Origin: Sarcocystis neurona
Lineage: Eukaryota > Apicomplexa > Conoidasida > Eucoccidiorida > Sarcocystidae
Assembly (NCBI GenBank): GCA_000727475.1
Contig: KL647299.1
Location: 1,284,095-1,348,094 of the forward strand
Length of the DNA: 64,000 nucleotides
Direction of reading: 5' to 3'
Below, one piece after another: positions 58,171 through 64,000 of this stretch. The notes beneath the pieces are model-generated. The model saw only the letters and a program-made list of their open reading frames with translations, was not told the origin of the DNA and ran no database searches. Each line of letters starts with the position of its first letter. The stretch's first letter is position 1. The translations under genes and the position numbers were made by a program.

Positions 58171-61100
58171 CTGCAGAGAACACAAAAACACCGAAGGTCT
58201 TGACAATACATAAGCGAAAGGCGTACATATAGATATACGTATTCACACACACATATATATATATATATATATGGAATGAAAAGCGTACATGTGGATATAC
58301 GTATACGCACACACATATACTCACATACGTGTACACATATAGAAGAAAAGCGTATACGTGCGTACATCTACATACACACACACACACATACTCAGACAGA
58401 CTGAATGAGGTCGTTAGCGAAATGCTTCTTCAGATAAAAATCACTTCAAAAAAGTGACTTGCAAATTTGTACTTCCACCTGTCCTATCTCTTCTGCGCTT
58501 GCTCCACGTAGCAGCCGTGTTGATGCATATCTATCCGTGTACATCTACGAAGAGAGGCACGCACACACACCTACACCTACACACACACATATATATGTAC
58601 ACACAGAAAAAAACAAATATGCATCCACACACGTCTACAATAGAGCAAGTTTGGCTGCATGCATGTACGCACCTTCAAGTAAAAGACCTGCCCTGCGTCG
58701 TTTACACTCCATAATAAAAACTGCGTTTTCTGGTAGTCACACACATCCACGCGTGTGCCTGTGTGGTGGTCCTGCGCTTCTGCAAACGACCGCCGAAAAG
58801 CGCCAGCCTTCAACAACAGAGACGAAGTCTGCGGCCGGTAAATTATTCTCGATGAAATGCCCTCACTACAAATAACTGCCACCAAGAATTACCTCTTTTC
58901 TCAGTTCACTCTTCCTCTTCCCGTCTCTTTCTCTCTCTACGTTTACATAAGGACATATATATGTGGACCACCCACGTGCAATTCATAATATATTCATCCC
59001 AGCGTCCCCCTCTACAGCCTACGCACATATGTATATCTATGTGTGTACGCGTGGCAATATAGAGAGGCAAATACGTAGCGGTGTACAGGAGACTTGCAAA
59101 CAAATATATTTATATACGTGTGTGTCAATTTGCAGACACGCACACAACTAGATAGGAAATTTCCCTCTATCCTCGCGTACGTACACTTATCGATATATAC
59201 CTATATTCTAATATATACATATATACAGAAATATTCTAATATATGTATATATACATATATGTATGTATAAATACTTGTATATTAGTATATATACTGAGAC
59301 ACACATCTGTGTATAATATAGGGGGTGAGGGACACAGAGATGGTGCCCTGTGTACATGCACGTATTCGTTTGGACGTGGTACTGGGCGGATTGACGCTGT
59401 ACCTGTCGTATCATAGCAACGGGTTTGCTGCGAGCTTTGACATGTTGCGGCGCATTAGCTGGGGCCTTGGCTTCCATCTTTTTGTTCTTGTGCGCAGCTC
59501 TCCATCTGTTCCCCTTTCCGTCTCCGCTGGCTCGCTGCGTTTTGGCTGCTGCGTAGGCTCCTCCTTTCCCTGCTGCCGCTGCCTGCGTTGTTCTCCTCTT
59601 CAGCAGCTTCGCCATCTTCGCTTCTTCGCGCATGCGGTTGCGTTCCTGCCGCTGCCGCCGCTTCCGACCCGCCAGGCCTTCGATCACCGTCGTCGACACG
59701 AACCCGTGCTGCGACGGATGCATGCGCAGCAACAGCAGGAACGGCAAGTGTAATAGCAGCGAGACAGCAGCAGGACGCCCAGGTGCAGCAGCACCAGCAG
59801 CAGGGCCCACAACAGCAGCAAGAGAGCAGCAGCACGCCCAGGTGCAGCACCACCAGCAGCAGGGGCCACAGCAGCAGCAAGAGCGCAGTAGCACGCGGAG
59901 CAGCAAGGAAACAGCAGCAGCACGCCCAGGTGCAGCAGCACCAGCAGGAGGGGCCACAACGGCAGCAGCACGCCCAGAAGCAGCAGGAGCAGCAGCAGGG
60001 GCAACAAAGGCAGCAGCAGATTTCAGAACGGTAGCGCTCTCCGCAGTCCCGACGGTCACAGCAGCTACAACGGCAGTCTCTCCAGCAGTATCAGCAACAA
60101 CCCCGTTGAACATCTGCCCACATACGTGTACACGCGCAGACATACTAACGAAGAACAACTACCAACTCTCTCCGTATTCACCGTGCTAACACGTTTCTCC
60201 CCCGCTTTCCTTTTCTCTCTGGCTGGTGCTTGACAAGTGTACGTACACCCCAACTGCATGTCCAGCTAGTCGCCTCGTTTCTTCTTCTTACATCGTTTTC
60301 CTCATCATCGGAAGATGAGTCAGTCAGTACGTCGCTTGCAATATCATCCTCTTCCTCTTCCTCGTCTTCTTCTTCCTCTTCCTCTTCCGGTTCTTCCTCT
60401 TCTTCCTCTACTTCGCCATCTGCTTCGTTTTCCGTTTTACGCGATTTCTGCAGTGCAGTAGCCGATTTGCCTTCTGCACCGTTCTCCTCCTTCCCCGCTG
60501 CTGCTGTTGCAGATTGCTGCTGCTGTTCCGCGTCTAATGTCTGTTGCTTGTCTCGGGCGGCTGCCTTTTTAACGAGCGACATCAGCAGCCGCTCCGTCTC
60601 GTCGTCTCCTTTCTCTTCTTCAACTGCTGCTGTCCTTCTGCCTTCCTTCTTCTTCCGCTGCTTCCACGGTTGCTGCGCTGTGACCCGCGCTGCACGTGCC
60701 CGTAGGAGCCGCAGCGCGAGAAATTCTTCACTGCAGAAAATTCGGTCTGCTGCGGCGCTGCTATGATCCGCCGCTTTTGCTGGCCCTGCCTCTGCTTCTC
60801 CTTCCGCCGCTGCTCCTGCCGCTGCTGCTTCTCCTTCTCCTGTTGCGTCTGGTTCCGCTGCAGCAGCAGCAGCAAACAAGCAGAAGCCACCCGGCCATCT
60901 CCCATGAAAACACTGCACGCATCCCCGCGCCTCTCTTTTAGTGTGCACCTCTTTTTCTTCTTCTTCCTTTCCTTTTTCTCCTCCCTCTTTTTCTCGTTTC
61001 TCCATGTACTTCTGAAAAACATCCTTCTGCTCGAGCGGCCCGCCGTCACCGTTCTCCGCACATACATCACACACACGTACGTACGACATTGTTTCTTTCC

Positions 61101-64000
61101 CCTATATATAAACTAAATACGTACTTCTCATTCTCTGTCCACATAGAGATACACACGAATATATAAACATATATATATAGTATACATACAGATAGGTATA
61201 TATACACACATATATATGTATATATACATACGTAAGCGATGTAGATTTATACATGGATACGTGTTTGTGAAACATACGTATACATATATATATATATAGC
61301 TATACGTGTAGAGCAACATGTATATACAATATATAGGAGTAAACACATACAAACACACACATAGATGCAGAGAGCAGCCTATCTCTCTCCCTTTCTCTGC
61401 AGACGTACATGCACACGCTCCCGGTACATCGCTTGCTGTCTGTGTTTCTGCATTTCTTCGTACGTCCCTTCCCCACGCAGAAGGAAATTTGGACACTCCT
61501 TTTCCTGTACAACGTAGACAAGTGTACAGCGACTCGCCAAAGGAGGAATCTGCCCCGTATCTCCAGTCACCTTTCAACAAATTCTCTTGCATGTCTGCTT
61601 CATGCAGTGATGCACAGAAAGACTCACTCGTACACGTGTGTTTGTCTGCATTGAGAGCTTTGTACGTATATACGTTTGTGTGTGCCGGCGTATATTGTAT
61701 GTGTATGTTGCTCTACATGTGTAGCTATACGTATACATACATACCTGTGTATCTACATGGGTGGGAAAACTCACTTGTACACGTATGCTGATATATATAA
61801 ATATATATGTATATACGTATACGTATGTGGATAGGAAAACTCATTTGTATTCTGCTCTAGACGTATAGCTATACGTGTATAAGCATATATGTACATGGGT
61901 AGAAGAAGTCACCGGTGCACGTACTTTGCTCTACATACATAGCTACACGTATATATATGTATGTGTATGTAAATGGCTAGAAGCATACACGTGGACACGT
62001 GTTCTGCTATACATATATATACGTGTATGTATGTGGGTAGAATAACTCGCCTGTACACCTATTTTGCTGCACCTATATAGCTACACGTATATCTACCTAT
62101 CTACCTAGCCATCTACCTATCTACATATCTATATATATATATATGTGTATATCTCTCTCTACATATATGTATATGGGTAGGAAGAGTCACTAGTACAGAT
62201 ATTTTGTCTTTCATACTTCTTGACGCAGACAAGTCCATTTCAAGTACGCCACGGTGGCTGTCTTCCTCGTACTTCTGCCGGTCACTTCCGTACGTACGCA
62301 CAGAATCTACTTGATGTGCTTCCTTCGCATGCACACGCATATATACATACATACGTATATACACGTCTTGGTAGCTTGCGTCCCCTTCTGCTTTCTCTCT
62401 TGCCTGCGAAGTTCTTCTCTGAAAAGTGCTGCTTCTCTACTAGACAACCGGCTGGTTATTACCCTACATACGTATATACACGTACGTACATGTCTACAGA
62501 CGCGCGCATGCGTAAAACGTTTATATGGGCAACAATAACAGCTTCTCGGTGAATCGGTCACGCGGGGGTGTCTGTACACTGGAGTCGTGTGTGGCTAGCT
62601 ACACAGGTCGACGTACACCCAAGGAGACAAGAGGACCGAGTTGAGCGTGGGCCTCACGTATCTCCAAAAACGAATGTCTCTCTCCCGGTTCTTCATCAGT
62701 TCCCCTACCTATTTTCCTTCTCTTCGCTGCTGCTGTTTCACTGCCCTCTCCTCCTGCTGCTTCTTCATCTTCGTCTTCGTCTTCTTCTTCATCTTCTTCG
62801 TCTTCTTCTTCATCTTCTTCGTCTTCTTCTTCTTCGTCTTCTTCTTCTTCTTCGTCTTCGTCTTCTTCTTCTTCGTCTTCTTCTTCGTCTTCTTCTTCGT
62901 CTTCGTCAGAAAGATCCGTCTCGTCTTGCTGCTGCTGCTGCAGCCGTCTGCGTGCGGCTACAAGCAGCCGCAGCTTCTCTAGCTCCTCTGCGCCAGCGAT
63001 GTCTGCTGCTGGTGAGAATTTCCCAAATTCTAGCTCAGCCACCTGCCCCCATCCACATCACCACACGCATGTACACACATATACATGTACATCTACTTAC
63101 GTAGACATATGCAAGTATGTATATCGATACATATGTGTACACATATTATATATCCAGACAGATCCATACACATACGTATGAGCGTATGTGCATGCACGTT
63201 CGCACTCCGAAGCTCAAGTCTCGCGCCGTCAGCAGCGCCAGATACACACACACAGATATATATATGTATATATGACATACAGTTAATATGCCTGTCTTGC
63301 ACATACACATTAGCCATACACATGTAAGATATATATATATATATATATGTATATCTTACACTTAATATACCTGCCTTACACAGATAGTCACAGTAGCCAT
63401 ACACATATGTATATGTATGTGCATATATATACATATGACTTACAGTTAATATGCCTGTCTCACAGACATATATATTGGCCATACACATCCATGTATACAT
63501 ATATATATGTATCTATATATACAGTGCTGCACATATATAGTTTACTATTGTATATATACAGCTATATCCTGCTTTTATATGTTACCCTCGCAGTAAATCT
63601 CTCTTTCTCTATATATACATGTGCATACATATGAGCGTAACTTCCACAGACACGTACATAACCCCTACACATACGTATGTACGTGTAAACGTATTTATAT
63701 ATGTGTAGATCTGGCAATATATACATACACATACATCCCGGTAGATGAAGCAGGTATGCACGCGTACGTAGGCAAGTGTGTGTGTGAGTGCTGTTGCTGC
63801 TGTTGTGTGTGTTGCTCTTCCTATTTCTCCTGTTTTTCTTGTTACTGCTGCAACGGCTGCTCACTGCGCTCGGGTTGCTGCTGTTGCTGCTGCTGGCCCG
63901 CGTGCTGCTACCGCTGCCACCTCGTGTCCTTTACTACGCGAGAGGGCCACCCGTCCCGCTTGTGCTGCTGCCGCTGTTGCTTGCACTTCTCCTCCCCATC
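58051..64000 (-). CDS. SDA1: SDA1-like ribosome biogenesis/export factor, C-terminal part (partial gene)
   Basis: SDA1 (SDAD1 in animals) is a nucleolar protein needed for 60S subunit maturation and export and, in yeast, for actin organisation. Five exons join in phase: 64000-63938, 63042-62709, 60857-60292, 59708-59403 and 58170-58051. In order they give 'HKRDGWPSR'+'VAELEFGKFSPAADIAG' (cf. 'HKKDRGKP..AYGELDAKDYIPGAE'), a long acidic run, 'ADRIFCSEEFLALRLLRA' (cf. 'SRVLTQEDFQKIRMAQ'), 'GFVSTTVIEGLAGRKRRQR', 'ARSKPVAMIRQ' (cf. 'KKQKNFMMMRYS') and a very basic end 'SRKLRTKKQQSAADKIRNL'..'GRPRRRKR' before TAA. The order of blocks fits SDA1 well, although each block is weak on its own. The N-terminal helical repeat domain is beyond the right edge. 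Confidence 0.68.
58171..59402 (-). other. SDA1-like intron before the terminal exon
   Basis: About 1.2 kb, with (TA)n near 58255-58272, ACAC repeats near 58375 and 58560, and TATA-rich sequence at 59190-59300. No gene recognised. Confidence 0.65.
59403..59708 (-). CDS. SDA1: SDA1-like basic exon
   Basis: After a GTCGCAG acceptor it encodes 102 residues, strongly basic: 'HGFVSTTVIEGLAGRKRRQR', 'EEAKMAKLLKRR', then 'HKNKKMEAKAPANAPQHVKA' and 'RSKPVAMIRQ'. Ends at GTACAG in phase 0. Confidence 0.68.
59709..60291 (-). other. SDA1-like intron with CTG minisatellite
   Basis: Between GTAAGA and GTCGCAG. From 59740 to about 60020 the transcript strand carries CTG-rich repeats with a loose 60-70 base period (landmark on the plus strand CACGCCCAGGTGCAGCA, seen three times). 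Plus-strand poly-Gln/Ala frames here are shadows. Confidence 0.75.
60292..60857 (-). CDS. SDA1: SDA1-like central exon
   Basis: Acceptor at the end of a CTG run. Ala/Glu-rich start, then 'DRIFCSEEFLALRLLRARAA', then Lys-rich, Gln/Ala and Glu-rich segments ending 'DSSSDDEEND' at a GTAAGA donor, phase 0. Confidence 0.65.
60858..62708 (-). other. SDA1-like intron with tandem repeats
   Basis: About 1.85 kb. Contains (TA)n patches near 61165-61300 and the tandem array at 61700-62200. The minus-strand frame that continues upstream of the acceptor at 60857 to about 61089 is taken as intronic, because it adds nothing family-like and lacks a good acceptor. Confidence 0.6.
61700..62200. repeat. Diverged tandem repeat array, about 70-76 bp period
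   Basis: Copies near 61708, 61851, 61925, 62001, 62063 and 62165, plus a partial copy near 61780. Landmarks in order are TTTGCTCTACATA, AGCTACACGTATA, ATGGGTAGAA and ACTCACTTGTACACG. Confidence 0.75.
62709..63042 (-). CDS. SDA1: SDA1-like exon with acidic run
   Basis: Follows a GGGCAG acceptor. 'VAELEFGKFSPAADIAGAEE' and 'LEKLRLLVAARRRL' are followed by QQQQQ and about 55 residues of almost pure Glu/Asp, then 'AAAKRRKI' and a GTAGGG donor in phase 1. A second phase-1 donor, GTGAGG after 62658, would add 17 residues. Acidic stretches lie at this place in SDA1 proteins. Confidence 0.6.
63265..63500. repeat. Three-copy tandem repeat, about 81-bp period
   Basis: Copies at about 63270, 63351 and 63433, each with ACAGTTAATATGCCTGTCT-like sequence followed by TAGCCATACACAT. 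In the SDA1-like intron 63043-63937, which also has CTG-rich sequence at its right end (63790-63925). Confidence 0.85.
63938..64000 (-). CDS. SDA1: SDA1-like exon, cut by window edge
   Basis: The open frame from the right edge gives 21 codons ending 'QQHKRDGWPSR' before a GTAGTA donor, phase 0, and joins the next exon in phase. The match to 'HKKDRGKP' is short, so this exon is tentative. Confidence 0.4.

Noticed and set aside
59588..60189. Plus-strand poly-Gln/Ala frames of 148 and 185 residues
   Set aside because: Antisense to the SDA1-like basic exon and its CTG-rich intron; no start context or homology.
61700..63500. Regularly spaced repeats resembling a CRISPR array
   Set aside because: Eukaryotic intronic tandem repeats whose copies diverge along their whole length; no constant repeat with unique spacers.

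Overview
This window looks like nuclear DNA of a coccidian apicomplexan, most likely an Eimeria- or Cyclospora-like member of the Eimeriidae. The evidence is threefold. Conserved eukaryotic proteins are interrupted by Ala, Gln, Ser, Gly and acidic homopolymer runs, many written with CAG-type triplets. Genes are split into many exons with GT..AG introns. The introns are packed with (TA)n, TATG/ACGTGT, ATCT and CTG repeats. The exact genus cannot be read from the sequence. Three runs of N (2900-3566, 38760-39346, 53980-54383) mark assembly gaps, two of them inside simple repeats.

Three protein-coding genes can be supported. On the minus strand, 8941 down to 2502 encodes the N-terminal tail of a cytoplasmic dynein 1 heavy chain (three exons; the motor domain lies beyond the left edge). 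On the plus strand, 19289 to at least 53463 encodes an NSUN2-type tRNA (cytosine-5) methyltransferase in about 17 small exons spread over 34 kb; both catalytic cysteines and the AdoMet motif are present, and one exon is only 22 nt. On the minus strand, the right edge (64000) down to 58051 encodes the C-terminal part of an SDA1-like ribosome biogenesis and export factor (five exons; the N-terminal part lies beyond the right edge). Exon joins were worked out by eye from splice consensus, reading phase and remembered homologue sequence.

Layout: 1-2501 repeat-rich flank, presumably dynein intron; 2502-8941 dynein tail; 8942-17370 a striking repeat-poor block with no recognisable gene; 17371-19288 pyrimidine- and CTG-rich leader of the methyltransferase gene; 19289-53463 methyltransferase gene with very large repeat-filled introns; 53464-58050 its unresolved 3' end and the space between two convergent genes; 58051-64000 SDA1-like gene. 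Dynein and the methyltransferase gene are divergent; the methyltransferase gene and SDA1 are convergent.

The genes do not form a pathway. Two of the three act in RNA or ribosome maturation and the third is a transport motor. The most unusual structural signal is a strand rule for the triplet repeat: in the sense direction it appears as CAG inside exons and as CTG inside introns, often running right up to the 3' splice site. This holds on both strands of the window.
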